Assembly (NCBI GenBank): GCA_021730635.1 | Contig: JAJNNC010000020.1 | Location: 1-64,000, forward strand | From: Catalimonadaceae bacterium JC749 | Lineage (GTDB): Bacteria; Bacteroidota; Bacteroidia; Cytophagales; Cyclobacteriaceae | Direction of reading: 5' to 3' | DNA: 64,000 nucleotides | Shown: positions 8,049-17,061 of the stretch, in pieces | Layout of the letters: each line of letters starts with the position of its first letter | How positions within the stretch are numbered: the stretch's first letter is position 1 | Translations under genes and position numbers: made by a program | Notes under the pieces: model-generated | Seen by the model: the letters and a program-made list of their open reading frames with translations, nothing else | Databases searched by the model: none | What the model was told of the DNA's origin: nothing

Positions 8049-10430
8049 ATGCGCTATATATACCTATTTCTTTTATTACTGACCGGTCAGCTACTCCAGG
8101 CGCAAACAACCGGTTCCATCAGCGGTACGATACGAACCGCAGAGGGTACTCCGGCAGAATTTGTCAACGTCAGCCTGGAAGGAACGACCAAAGGGGCTGT
8201 AACCAATAGGAATGGAAATTTTCGAATAAAAGAAATTTTGCCAGGAAATTATACGCTGTTGGCTTCGTTAGTGGGCTCGGAAGTATATCAGGAAACGGTT
8301 GAAGTAAAGGCTGGAGAGACATTGCAGGTAAATTTCAGTTTGAAGGAGAGTGCGCAACAGCTGCAGGAAATTGTTATTTCCGGAAGCAATGACAGCTATA
8401 AGATAGACAAACTTTCTTCTTCCCTTCGTCTGGTGACACCTCTACTGGAAACCCCACAAAACATACAGGTAGTTACTAATGAGGTACTGAGAGATCAGCA
8501 GGTGATCAGCATGAGTGATGGTCTCATTCGAAATGTGAGCGGAGCCGTCAGGCTGGAACATTGGGGAGACCTTTATACAAACATCACGGCAAGAGGATCG
8601 CAAATTCAGGCCTTCCGTAATGGGTTTAATGTAGTAAGTTCCTACTGGGGGCCCCTCACTGAAGACATGAGTTTTGTAGATCACATTGAATTTGTGAAAG
8701 GTCCGGCAGGCTTTATGCTCGCCAATGGAGATCCCAGCGGATTATACAATGTGGTGACGAAAAAACCGACGGGTGAGACTAAAGGAGAAGTAACCTTTAC
8801 TATGGGCAGCTATGATTTGTACCGCACCACCCTGGACTTAGATGGTAAACTGAGTGAAAATGGTAAGTTACTCTACCGACTCAATCTTGCTGCTCAGAAT
8901 AAAAAATCACATCGGGCTAATGAATTCAATAATCGCTATGTGATAGCACCTGTTATTTCCTATCAGTTGGATGAAAACACATTGCTCACCGCTGAGTACA
9001 ACTATCAGCTAGCTAAAATGAGCGATGTAGGTTCTTATTATGTATTTTCTACTGAAGGCTTTGCCACGCTTCCCGTAGACTTTACCGCTTTGCCGGCAGG
9101 AATGCCCACGACAACCATTCAGGATCATAGTTTTTATGTAAATCTACAGCACCAATTGAGCAGTAACTGGAAAGTGACAGGGCAGTTGGCACATTTTAGC
9201 TATGACCAACAGGGTACCTCACTATGGCCTGCCGCTGTTAACCCTGATGGTACGATGATCCGCGCTACCAGCAGTTGGGATGCCGAAAGCCGCATGACCA
9301 TGGCCCAGGCTTTTATCAATGGTGAAGTAACCACGGGCCCTATACAACACAGAATATTGGCAGGACTGGATATGGCAAACAAAGAATATTTTGCAGATTG
9401 GGGCCAGTATCATATGCTGGATTCTGTCGGTGCCGAATTCAATACACTTAATCCAAACTATGGTATCCCTGTCAATGGGTATCCCCGGTTCGATTTCTCC
9501 ACGCCCTTGGAAGAAAGGGCTCAGGCAGCAGGTGGACTGATAGACCAGCGCTATACGGGCATTTATGTGCAGGATGAGCTCAGTTTTATGGATAACAGAG
9601 TGAGGCTTACTCTGGCAGGCCGTTATACAGATGTGGAACAATCAAACTATGGAGGCGCACCCAATACAGCTGAACGTTTTACACCACGGGTGGGACTCAG
9701 TGTGTCGCTCAACAGTCAGACCTCCGCATACGCCTTATATGACCAGGCATTCATCCCACAGGCAGGAACCTTGGCTAATGGGGACGACGTACAGCCTATC
9801 ACAGGAAATAATATGGAAGTAGGGGTAAAACGTGACTGGGGAGGTGGCAAATGGAACAGTACCCTTACCTTTTATCGTATCCTTAAAAACAATGAGCTAA
9901 CGGCTGATCCGAACAGTCCCCCCGCATCCGGGTTGAGTGTTGAATTGGGCCAAAAGCGTTCACAAGGAATTGAATTTGACCTGAGAGGTTCCATCATTGA
10001 CGGTCTTGACCTGATTGCCAACTATGCCTATACCGATTCACGGGTAACAGAAGTTACCGAAGGCATTCCTGACATTGAGGAGGGAGATATAGTACCCGGA
10101 TATGCCAAGCATACAATGAATAGCTGGCTAAGTTACAAAATACAAAATGGTGCCTTGCAGGGAATCGGTTTTTCGGCAGGATTTACCTGGCTGGCAGGAA
10201 GAGAAACTTACTGGGATCCTTCGCCAGATCCGGAAAAAACCCTGCCTGAATACTTCAAACTGGATGCTGGTGTCTTTTGGGAAAAAGAGAAACTTAAGAT
10301 CACCGCAAACATTTTCAATGTCCTTGACGAGTACCTTTACAGCGGCTCTTACTATGCATGGCTTGAAGCCTATAATTGGCAGACAGAAGCCCCTAGAAAT
10401 GTAAGGGTCAGTGTAGGGTATCGTTTTTAA
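8049..10430 (+). CDS. TonB-dependent siderophore receptor
   Basis: Outer-membrane receptor for ferric-siderophore uptake driven by TonB. The start is set at ATG 8049 (793 aa) rather than the TTG six bases upstream. A signal peptide (to about QLLQA) is followed by a carboxypeptidase-regulatory-like domain (about 22-105), a plug domain containing ETPQNIQVVTNEVLRDQQ and VKGPAGFMLANGDPSGLYNVV, and a long beta-barrel ending in the C-terminal aromatic VSVGYRF. The plug motif order is that of the FhuE/FpvA type of siderophore receptor. It is monocistronic; no siderophore synthesis or SusD partner is adjacent, which fits uptake of foreign siderophores. A putative iron operator precedes it. Confidence 0.9.
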   Translation: MRYIYLFLLLLTGQLLQAQTTGSISGTIRTAEGTPAEFVNVSLEGTTKGAVTNRNGNFRIKEILPGNYTLLASLVGSEVYQETVEVKAGETLQVNFSLKESAQQLQEIVISGSNDSYKIDKLSSSLRLVTPLLETPQNIQVVTNEVLRDQQVISMSDGLIRNVSGAVRLEHWGDLYTNITARGSQIQAFRNGFNVVSSYWGPLTEDMSFVDHIEFVKGPAGFMLANGDPSGLYNVVTKKPTGETKGEVTFTMGSYDLYRTTLDLDGKLSENGKLLYRLNLAAQNKKSHRANEFNNRYVIAPVISYQLDENTLLTAEYNYQLAKMSDVGSYYVFSTEGFATLPVDFTALPAGMPTTTIQDHSFYVNLQHQLSSNWKVTGQLAHFSYDQQGTSLWPAAVNPDGTMIRATSSWDAESRMTMAQAFINGEVTTGPIQHRILAGLDMANKEYFADWGQYHMLDSVGAEFNTLNPNYGIPVNGYPRFDFSTPLEERAQAAGGLIDQRYTGIYVQDELSFMDNRVRLTLAGRYTDVEQSNYGGAPNTAERFTPRVGLSVSLNSQTSAYALYDQAFIPQAGTLANGDDVQPITGNNMEVGVKRDWGGGKWNSTLTFYRILKNNELTADPNSPPASGLSVELGQKRSQGIEFDLRGSIIDGLDLIANYAYTDSRVTEVTEGIPDIEEGDIVPGYAKHTMNSWLSYKIQNGALQGIGFSAGFTWLAGRETYWDPSPDPEKTLPEYFKLDAGVFWEKEKLKITANIFNVLDEYLYSGSYYAWLEAYNWQTEAPRNVRVSVGYRF

Positions 10431-10788
10431 GTCCTGGCAGTAAAAGAGTAAACAGTAGGAGTGACCTTTGAGTGCTAATGCCCTTGACGTAAGTTAAACT
10501 CAGCCTGGGAAGAGTCAGCCTCATTCCAATGCTCCATGGCCAATCCAACAATTACTTTTTCCTTTCCAATTACCTCTTCGATATACAAAGGGTTTTTGGA
10601 AGGGAAAAATTGTTGGAAATTATTTTTTACAGCAAATGAATTTTTCTAAGGCAAGCTTCTACTTGACTTTCTCACTGACGCTTCGGCATGATCCATCCGG
10701 CAAAAATTACTTTTTTCTTTTTTAGTGCATTTTAACGTTTCTCAACCTGAAGTCCACAATGCTTACGGTGCGCCCAAAGAAAAAGGAA
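10431..10788. other. Gene-free stretch between convergent genes
   Basis: 358 bases between the receptor and the esterase stop codons. The repeated words ttttggaagggaaaaattg and ttggaaattatttttt are AT-rich, but no stable hairpin followed by a T-run was found. Confidence 0.4.
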
Positions 10789-12792
10789 TTATTTTTTATG
10801 CGTTTTATCGTTTTGTGAGGTAAATAACAGAGGAGCGAAATCATACAAATTCCTACGCCAGGCCAAAAAGGTATGGCCGCCTTCTCCGTTTTCATAGGTG
10901 TATTGTAAATTGTATTTATCAAAAAGTGCCATGGAATTCAGATTATTCTGATAGGCTATGTCGGATGCACCTCCCATGTAAATCTTAAATAGTTTAAACG
11001 TATTGATTTCCTGGTTTTGAAGTACAGCCGCATGATGCTCCTCGAATTCCTCCAGGTGGTTGGGAAAATAACCTGTACTCAAGGGAAATACGTAGGAAAA
11101 TAACTCGGGCCTCCAAAAAGCCAGGTTCATGGTTTGCAAACCGCCCATGGAAAGGCCCGCAATGGCACGATGTTCCCGCCTGGTTGAAACCGGAAAGGTG
11201 CTTTCAATAAACGGCACGATGTCTTCCAGAAAATCCTGACAAAATGGATCTTGTTCAATCCCTACGCCCATCGCCAACGCTTTCACGGGCGTATGGCCGG
11301 TCGGCATCACGACGATCATAGGTTGAAGTTTGCCTTCGGCATAGAGGTTATCCAGAATCAGGTGAGCCCGCCCGGCTGTAGTCCAGGATGCCTCATTATC
11401 ACCCCCTCCATGGAGCAAGTAAAGCACAGGAAGTTTAGTCTTTTCAGGTAGATCATCATAACCTGGTGGGAGATAGACCCTGAGACGTCTGTTGATGCCT
11501 CCCAAACTTTCTGATCGGTAATGCAAGATCTCTATTCTTCCATGCGGTACATCTTTCAGAGACTGAAATTCATTCTCCGGCCCCTCGAATTCTATCAGAT
11601 TAGAAAATCCATGAGCACTTTCCTTATAGGCCGGATTCTTTGGATCAAAGGTTTTGATGCCGTCAACGTAAAAATCATAGGTATAGATATCCGGGCTGGC
11701 TGCCTGCTCTGTCGTGACTGACCATACCCCGTTAAAATCTTTTTGTAAAGGAGGTGTCCTATTTCCTCCGGGAAAATCTCCCGATACTGTCACCTCTTGC
11801 GCCTGGGGAGCGTAGATGCTGAAGCGAATTTTTCCCTCTGCCGTCCTGATCACGGAGTGTAGGGTATCGTTAGGAGTAGGAATTCTTTGAAAAGGATTTG
11901 TTGATACCACTGGTTGCCAAATGCCCTGCATTTTCATCCATTCCCCAAAACGTTCATACCAGGTGTCTGCTGGAAGGTTCTGGGTTCGCATCCCAAAACC
12001 ATGGCCTCCTTTTTCATAAATGTGAAGTTCGGCAGGCTGTCCGGCATCATGCCACTTACGGTAAATACTGATGCTCATGGGCATCATGCCCAACTGATCA
12101 TCCCCGGCTACCGCAATGAAGATGGGCGTTTTGGTCTTCGGTACTTCTGATCCGATAATGGCCGGCTCGTAGGCATATATGGGTGCGACAAAGTTAGGAC
12201 GGTTTTCATCCGTCGCATTGTAAACCACACTCATCGCGAGTGTGCCGCCTGCCGAGAAACCCATAAACCCGATTTTGGCCGGATCAATGTTTATCTCCCC
12301 GGCATGTTCACGGACATATTGTACGGCTGCCAGACCGTCTGCCATCGCCATAGGAATGATAGGTTCGTTCTCCTCATCAAGGGACTTGAAATCATTCATT
12401 TTCTGGGTCAATTCAGCCACCGGGTCATCGGTATAACTCCTGGCCACCCGGTATTTTAAAACAAAAGCGGCAATGCCCCGGCTATTCAGCCATCGGGCTA
12501 CCTCACGGCCTTCACTGTTGATGCTCAGGGTATGAAAAGCACCACCTGGAGCTACTATGACCGCGGCTCCGTTGGCAGCCGCTTTGGGTGGTAGATAGGC
12601 GGTGAGGGTAGGATCAGTGACATTGTAAACTACTTCGGTTTGAAACCTATTATTCGTGCTGGTCTGCTCCGTCCAGGTCCAGGTTTCCGAACCAGGTGCT
12701 TTGCCATCATAGAGAGGGATGACTTCTTGGCCATTTACCACTGAAAAGGAACACAAGACGAAGGCATAGATAAAAATGTTGAGGGAGTACAT
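10789..12792 (-). CDS. Secreted bifunctional esterase: acetyl-xylan-esterase-like alpha/beta hydrolase fused to a CE1-like feruloyl/acetyl esterase
   Basis: A 667-residue two-enzyme fusion with a signal peptide (about 1-21). Domain 1 (about 25-290) is an alpha/beta hydrolase with oxyanion motif APGGAF and nucleophile Ser180 in GFSAGG; Asp231 and His264 (KGGHGFG) fit the triad. A linker and E-set/CBM48-like beta domain follow (about 310-400, RFSIYAPQAQEVTVSGDF). Domain 3 (about 415-655) is an esterase-D/CE1 type with LYLLHGGGDNE and nucleophile Ser548 in GLSMGG, and a C-terminal GGHTFLAWR histidine. It would remove acyl decorations from plant polysaccharides; substrate is inference. It lies 49 bases after the 12842 gene and probably shares its transcript. 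Confidence 0.88.
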   Translation of the reverse strand: MYSLNIFIYAFVLCSFSVVNGQEVIPLYDGKAPGSETWTWTEQTSTNNRFQTEVVYNVTDPTLTAYLPPKAAANGAAVIVAPGGAFHTLSINSEGREVARWLNSRGIAAFVLKYRVARSYTDDPVAELTQKMNDFKSLDEENEPIIPMAMADGLAAVQYVREHAGEINIDPAKIGFMGFSAGGTLAMSVVYNATDENRPNFVAPIYAYEPAIIGSEVPKTKTPIFIAVAGDDQLGMMPMSISIYRKWHDAGQPAELHIYEKGGHGFGMRTQNLPADTWYERFGEWMKMQGIWQPVVSTNPFQRIPTPNDTLHSVIRTAEGKIRFSIYAPQAQEVTVSGDFPGGNRTPPLQKDFNGVWSVTTEQAASPDIYTYDFYVDGIKTFDPKNPAYKESAHGFSNLIEFEGPENEFQSLKDVPHGRIEILHYRSESLGGINRRLRVYLPPGYDDLPEKTKLPVLYLLHGGGDNEASWTTAGRAHLILDNLYAEGKLQPMIVVMPTGHTPVKALAMGVGIEQDPFCQDFLEDIVPFIESTFPVSTRREHRAIAGLSMGGLQTMNLAFWRPELFSYVFPLSTGYFPNHLEEFEEHHAAVLQNQEINTFKLFKIYMGGASDIAYQNNLNSMALFDKYNLQYTYENGEGGHTFLAWRRNLYDFAPLLFTSQNDKTHKK

Positions 12793-12841
12793 ATTCAGAT
12801 CGGTTGAGCAAAGGGTTGTCGTAGTGGTAAAAGGGGGCTTT

Positions 12842-13774
12842 CTAATTGGATGAAGCGCTATGCCAGGCTTTCGTCATCAATGCTTTTGTAAGCAGTATCC
12901 CTTCATGTTCGCTTTTTTCTGTTCCTTCATATTCTATCCCGATATAACCCGAATAGTCAGACTCCTTTACCAGTTTCATCAGCCGGTAATAGTCAATTTT
13001 CGTAACCTCTCCGTTTGCATTGAAATTGTAGGATTTGGCACTCACTGCCTTGGCGTAAGGAAGTAGTTCTTTCACCCCCTGATAGGTATCGTAGGCCTGT
13101 TCACATTTCTCCTGAGTTGAACCCCACTTGGCAGATAAACACCAGTTTCCGAAATCGGGAAAGGAACCGAAATTAGGAAGATTCACTTCCTTGATAATTC
13201 CTGCTATCAGGGCTGCATCGGAACTGAACAGACCATGATTCTCAATCACAATATTGATATCTTCCTGTGCGGCATATTCAGCCAGCCTGGACATGCTGTC
13301 AATGATGGCTTGTCTGAAGATGTCCTGATCGGCATCACCAAAGGCATTGACCCGCACGGTAGGACAGCCCAACAGTTTCGCGGCATTTACCCATTTGTAG
13401 TGATTCTCCACCGATTTTAACCTAATGGCCTTATCGGCATCCCCCAGATCGCCTTCTTCATCGACCATAATGACCAGGTTTTTTACGCCTGCCTTTTCAG
13501 AACGGGCCTTCATATCATTCCAGAACTTCTCATTGTTGGCTTGTTTCGAATAGAAACTGTTGACATATTCTATGGCATCCAGTTGATAGGTCTCTCTGGC
13601 GATGGCAGCGAAATCGACCGGGTTCAACGTTTTATCCTGGAAACTTCGGTGCAGGGACCACTGTGCCAGTGATATTTTGAGCGTTTTTTCCTGGTAAGTT
13701 GATGTATCGGAGGGGGAGAGGGCCACAGCCGCTCCTGCCAGACAACTATTTTTGATAAATGTTCTTCTTGTCAT
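12842..13774 (-). CDS. Exported sugar phosphate isomerase/epimerase-like TIM-barrel protein
   Basis: A 310-residue xylose-isomerase-like (AP endonuclease 2 superfamily) protein. The N-terminus MTRRTFIKNSCLAGAAVAL has a twin-arginine motif and a hydrophobic stretch, so Tat export is likely. The TIM-barrel signature segments are present: LAQWSLHRSF near the start, VIENHG (about 180), SFPDFGNW and GYIGIEYEG (near 290), supplying the Glu/His/Asp metal ligands. Substrate is unknown. It is the first gene of a probable two-gene operon with the esterase fusion, consistent with sugar processing outside the cytoplasm. Confidence 0.85.
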   Translation of the reverse strand: MTRRTFIKNSCLAGAAVALSPSDTSTYQEKTLKISLAQWSLHRSFQDKTLNPVDFAAIARETYQLDAIEYVNSFYSKQANNEKFWNDMKARSEKAGVKNLVIMVDEEGDLGDADKAIRLKSVENHYKWVNAAKLLGCPTVRVNAFGDADQDIFRQAIIDSMSRLAEYAAQEDINIVIENHGLFSSDAALIAGIIKEVNLPNFGSFPDFGNWCLSAKWGSTQEKCEQAYDTYQGVKELLPYAKAVSAKSYNFNANGEVTKIDYYRLMKLVKESDYSGYIGIEYEGTEKSEHEGILLTKALMTKAWHSASSN

Positions 13775-14480
13775 AATATTCTTATTTATATCCGGATAGC
13801 TAAATGCGCTCGTGAAATTTGTCTTAAACTTTGTGTTGCAAGTATTTCTAATCTAAGGGTACCAAAGGCTCCTTCACCAATGTAGGAAAAAACATTAGAT
13901 TTTTTCCATAGCCTATTGAAAGTGGCGCACAAAATTCCTGGATAGCTTATATAAAATTGTTGTCCATTCTGGCCACTTCATAGCCCTTGTAATCATCTCA
14001 AAGAAAAGTTGAGGACAACTTTAGTTATGAAAGAATCGAATTGTCATGTAACTAAAATTATGTTAAATAAAAAAAATCCTTTATTCTTGAAACTTCTATT
14101 CTCGTTCACCAATCAATTTCATGCAGAGACCTTTGAAGTTTTAAGGTTGCACCCTTCCATGTTTCACCATAGAAAAAAAATGTGTCACCAGTATAAAAGC
14201 TGGCAGTAGTCATCCTATTTATTCATCTTCTCCCCAGGTTGATGTCACACAGGCACAATACTTCGCCTCCAGGGTGAAATATTTTGCTGCCTGAACCTCT
14301 CATCTTTGTAGCATCAATGGTCGGAACGGAGAATCTATGGATATATGATTTCTCAAGTATGATCCTCAGCTAGCAACAACATGCATCCCTGAGTTTACCT
14401 CCATACTTGTGGATTGATCATTTCCAAAACAAGAACTCCTGTGCTGTACCCACAAAAAACATCATTAATTCGCCTTAACC
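13775..14480. other. Long intergenic region between divergent genes
   Basis: 706 bases holding the promoters of the isomerase operon and the S74 surface protein. A -7-like CATCTTTG lies at 14311-14318 with a TTTG at 14283-14286, but the 24-base spacing is longer than usual. An open frame at 14009-14209 has no support. Nothing else is recognised. Confidence 0.4.
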
Positions 14481-15785
14481 ATGAAAAAGACAAACATGAT
14501 TTGGAGCATTTTGCTGCTCATTGTAATTACCTATTCCGCCAATGCCCAAAGTTGGTCGCTGACGGGTAATGCAGGTACCAATTCAAGCACCAACTTTATT
14601 GGTACAAAAGATAGGAATCCCCTTGTATTCAAGACCAATAACAAGATCCGAATGACCCTGAGAGCGGATGGTGGACTGAGACTGACAGATCCTGGGGTCA
14701 GTCCCAATATTACTCATCCTTATTTGCTATATGGTGAAAAGAGTAGCCCCGGCTATGGTTTGCAGATCAAAAATACTTCAACTACCAATGGGAGTGCTGC
14801 CATCTTTGGTTCCATAGCGGGTCCCGGCTTCGCTATTATTGGCGTGGCGGGTGCGGGTGGATCAGGGACGGCAGTGATGGCAGGCGTTTATGGAGAGAGT
14901 ATTTTCGGCCATGGAATTCAGGGTTACTCCTATACTACCTATGGGGTAGTAGCCAATTCTTACCAAAATTCTGGTCTGTTTGCCATGGGTGCCTCCAATG
15001 CCTATGCCGGGTATTTTGTAGGAAATGTTTTTGCCAGCGGTGGCTATTATGCTGGTTCTGATCAGAAGTTAAAGCAAGATGTTCAGGAACTGAAAGGTGC
15101 CCTTGCATTGATCAACAAGTTGCAGCCTAAAAAATACCATTACCGCCAGGAAGGTCATTTTAAGCAGATGAGATTACCCCAGGGTTTGCAGTATGGCCTT
15201 GTGGCGCAGGATGTTGAAAAAATTGCACCTGAACTAGTAAGGTACACAACATTTGATCCTGCTATGGGTGATAAACCAGCAATTCCTGATGCTGAAGGGA
15301 AAATTGTTGAGCAGACCGCTACCAAATCAGTCACCTACGAATTTAAAGCATTAAATTATATGGGACTCATTCCTATCCTGGTAAAAGGGATGCAGGAACA
15401 GCAGGTTCAGCTACAATCACAACAGGAGAAAATAGAAAGTCTTACCGCACAGCTAGATCAACTCATACAAGCCCATCCTATTCCAAAGAAAGCAGGGGCA
15501 GCGAGCAGTATAAACCTGTTACCAAAAGCATCGCTGAAACAAAATGCGCCGAATCCTTTTCACCAAAGTACCATCATTGAATTTTCCCTGCCGCAACAGG
15601 TAAGTCAGGCAGTGATCACCATCACTGATATGAATGGCAGATTGGTTAAAACTTTTACGACTACGGCCAAAGATCAGGGCCAGTTGGTTATAGAGGGCGG
15701 AGATTTGACACCCGGAATCTATTATTATTCACTGGAGGTAGCCGGACAGGTGGTAGATACAAAAAAGATGATACTCCTTCGTTAG
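14481..15785 (+). CDS. Secreted surface protein with S74 chaperone domain and type IX sorting domain
   Basis: A 434-residue protein with signal peptide (about 1-22, ending SANAQ). The middle is a Gly/Ala/Ser-rich fibre-like region (GSAAIFGSIAGPG, GVAGAGGSGTAVMAGVYGES) that probably trimerises. A peptidase S74/intramolecular-chaperone domain follows (about 195-315: SDQKLKQDVQELKGALALI, YGLVAQDVEKIAPELV, FKALNYMGLIPILVKGMQEQ) with a coiled coil (about 300-325). The end (about 350-434; NAPNPFHQSTIIEFSLP, GIYYYSLEVAG) is a type A T9SS C-terminal sorting domain. In phage tail fibres S74 is C-terminal and self-cleaved; here a sorting domain lies after it. It is followed by a strong terminator. Confidence 0.88.
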   Translation: MKKTNMIWSILLLIVITYSANAQSWSLTGNAGTNSSTNFIGTKDRNPLVFKTNNKIRMTLRADGGLRLTDPGVSPNITHPYLLYGEKSSPGYGLQIKNTSTTNGSAAIFGSIAGPGFAIIGVAGAGGSGTAVMAGVYGESIFGHGIQGYSYTTYGVVANSYQNSGLFAMGASNAYAGYFVGNVFASGGYYAGSDQKLKQDVQELKGALALINKLQPKKYHYRQEGHFKQMRLPQGLQYGLVAQDVEKIAPELVRYTTFDPAMGDKPAIPDAEGKIVEQTATKSVTYEFKALNYMGLIPILVKGMQEQQVQLQSQQEKIESLTAQLDQLIQAHPIPKKAGAASSINLLPKASLKQNAPNPFHQSTIIEFSLPQQVSQAVITITDMNGRLVKTFTTTAKDQGQLVIEGGDLTPGIYYYSLEVAGQVVDTKKMILLR

Positions 15786-15833
15786 CCTTATCCTACACTG
15801 CCAGTATTAATCTTGCATGTGGCTCAACACAAC

Positions 15834-15868
15834 AAAACCTACCTTCTCGGTTGAGAGGGTAGGTTTTT
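15834..15868 (+). terminator. Strong Rho-independent terminator
   Basis: Bases 15834-15848 pair with 15853-15867 in a 15-bp stem (arm aaaacctacc / ggtaggtttt), with a four-base ggtt loop and a run of Ts. It is 49 bases past the surface protein stop and faces the end of the minus-strand gene at 15974, so it may work in both directions. Confidence 0.85.
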
Positions 15869-15973
15869 CGTTTAGCAAATTTGATATATTACTATATATT
15901 TTATTAATAGGGTAGGCCTGATACACATTTATCCCTTATGCAGTGTAGAGCGAAAGTTGTACTACCAATACCG

Positions 15974-16816
15974 TTAGGTATTAAATGTTTTATACTTGGC
16001 TTTTACAATCTGAAATACGCCATAACCGGCCAGTCCGATAGCTATGATGCCCATCAGTAAGGGACCGCCAGTAGCGCTCAGAAAGCTAAAGGCACTATCG
16101 GTGCCACCAGCTTGCGAGGCGTTGGAGGAGAGGGCCGCCTGCAATAGAAAATAACCTACAATGGCAAAGACAATCCCTCTGGCGATATATCCTATTTTGC
16201 CCAAAGTTTGATAGATATCTTTGATCTCTTTTTTTACATGTCCGTCTCTGACATCTTTCACAAACTCATTCGTATATCCTTTGTAAATCTGATATAAACC
16301 CTTAGCGATGGCAGCAACAGCCAGAATTCCTACCAACCACTCACCGGCTGGCTGCTGTAGCATCTTTCCTACAAAGGTTTGTTCGCTTCCACCCCCTGAA
16401 CTACTTCCCATGATCATTTTGATAGCCGTGAACGCAAAAAATCCATAGAGAAGGCCGCTGGCTATGTATCCCGCACGGAAAAGCATTCCTTCTGTATCGC
16501 TGCCTCTGTATTCAGCATCTTTAATGGCCTGCACAAATCGCCAGATGGCATAACCCGTAAATCCAAGCGCTACGAGTGCCAGCAGAAACTGTCCAAAAGG
16601 CTGAGCAAGAATCGTCTGAAAAATTTCTGTCGTGCCACTGGTCTGGCCTCCGGCTCCAAAAGCAGCCATGGCTGCCAGTATACCAATGAGCAAATAAACT
16701 GCTCCTTTGGTGGCATAACCAAAACGGGCAAAATGCTCTACCCATTTCTCTGTTTTAGGAAGGCTGCCGATCGCTTTTTTACCCGCGCGTTTGGCAGCGT
16801 AGGTTGGATTGTTCAT
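15974..16816 (-). CDS. DUF1206 family integral membrane protein
   Basis: A 280-residue inner-membrane protein with about six hydrophobic helices arranged as three internal repeats. Each repeat begins with a 'ARFGYATKGAVYLLIG'-type stretch (about 29-45, RAGYIASGLLYGFFA at about 113, KIGYIARGIVFAIVG at about 207) and ends with a GYGxxx-xK pattern. This is the DUF1206 layout. Function is unknown; there is no catalytic motif. The gene is monocistronic and its start (ATG at 16816) leaves a short basic N-terminus (KRAGKKAIG). Confidence 0.85.
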   Translation of the reverse strand: MNNPTYAAKRAGKKAIGSLPKTEKWVEHFARFGYATKGAVYLLIGILAAMAAFGAGGQTSGTTEIFQTILAQPFGQFLLALVALGFTGYAIWRFVQAIKDAEYRGSDTEGMLFRAGYIASGLLYGFFAFTAIKMIMGSSSGGGSEQTFVGKMLQQPAGEWLVGILAVAAIAKGLYQIYKGYTNEFVKDVRDGHVKKEIKDIYQTLGKIGYIARGIVFAIVGYFLLQAALSSNASQAGGTDSAFSFLSATGGPLLMGIIAIGLAGYGVFQIVKAKYKTFNT

Positions 16817-17061
16817 ACTGTGAAAAGTTTAAAAAGTTATATAGAATACCTGATAAAAGTCAGCGAGCTGTTGGTACCATATGATACTAATTTCGAGAGA
16901 AAAAGTTTCTCCTTCTCAAAAAATCATTTTTCGCTTATCAAGGAGAAATATTTACATCTTTCAGAAGACCATAAGCCAATGATTTTACTTAAAAAATGTA
17001 GCCTTTCTCAGCACTTACCTACCTCCTTCCATTTTGTCTAAGAAACCAAAAGGATGTTTGC

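Noticed and set aside
14009-14209. 66-codon open frame in the long intergenic region
   Set aside because: Cysteine/histidine-rich junk-like composition and no similarity; likely chance.
16733-17041. 102-codon open frame opposite the start of the DUF1206 gene
   Set aside because: Antisense to a convincing gene for its first part and without any domain pattern.
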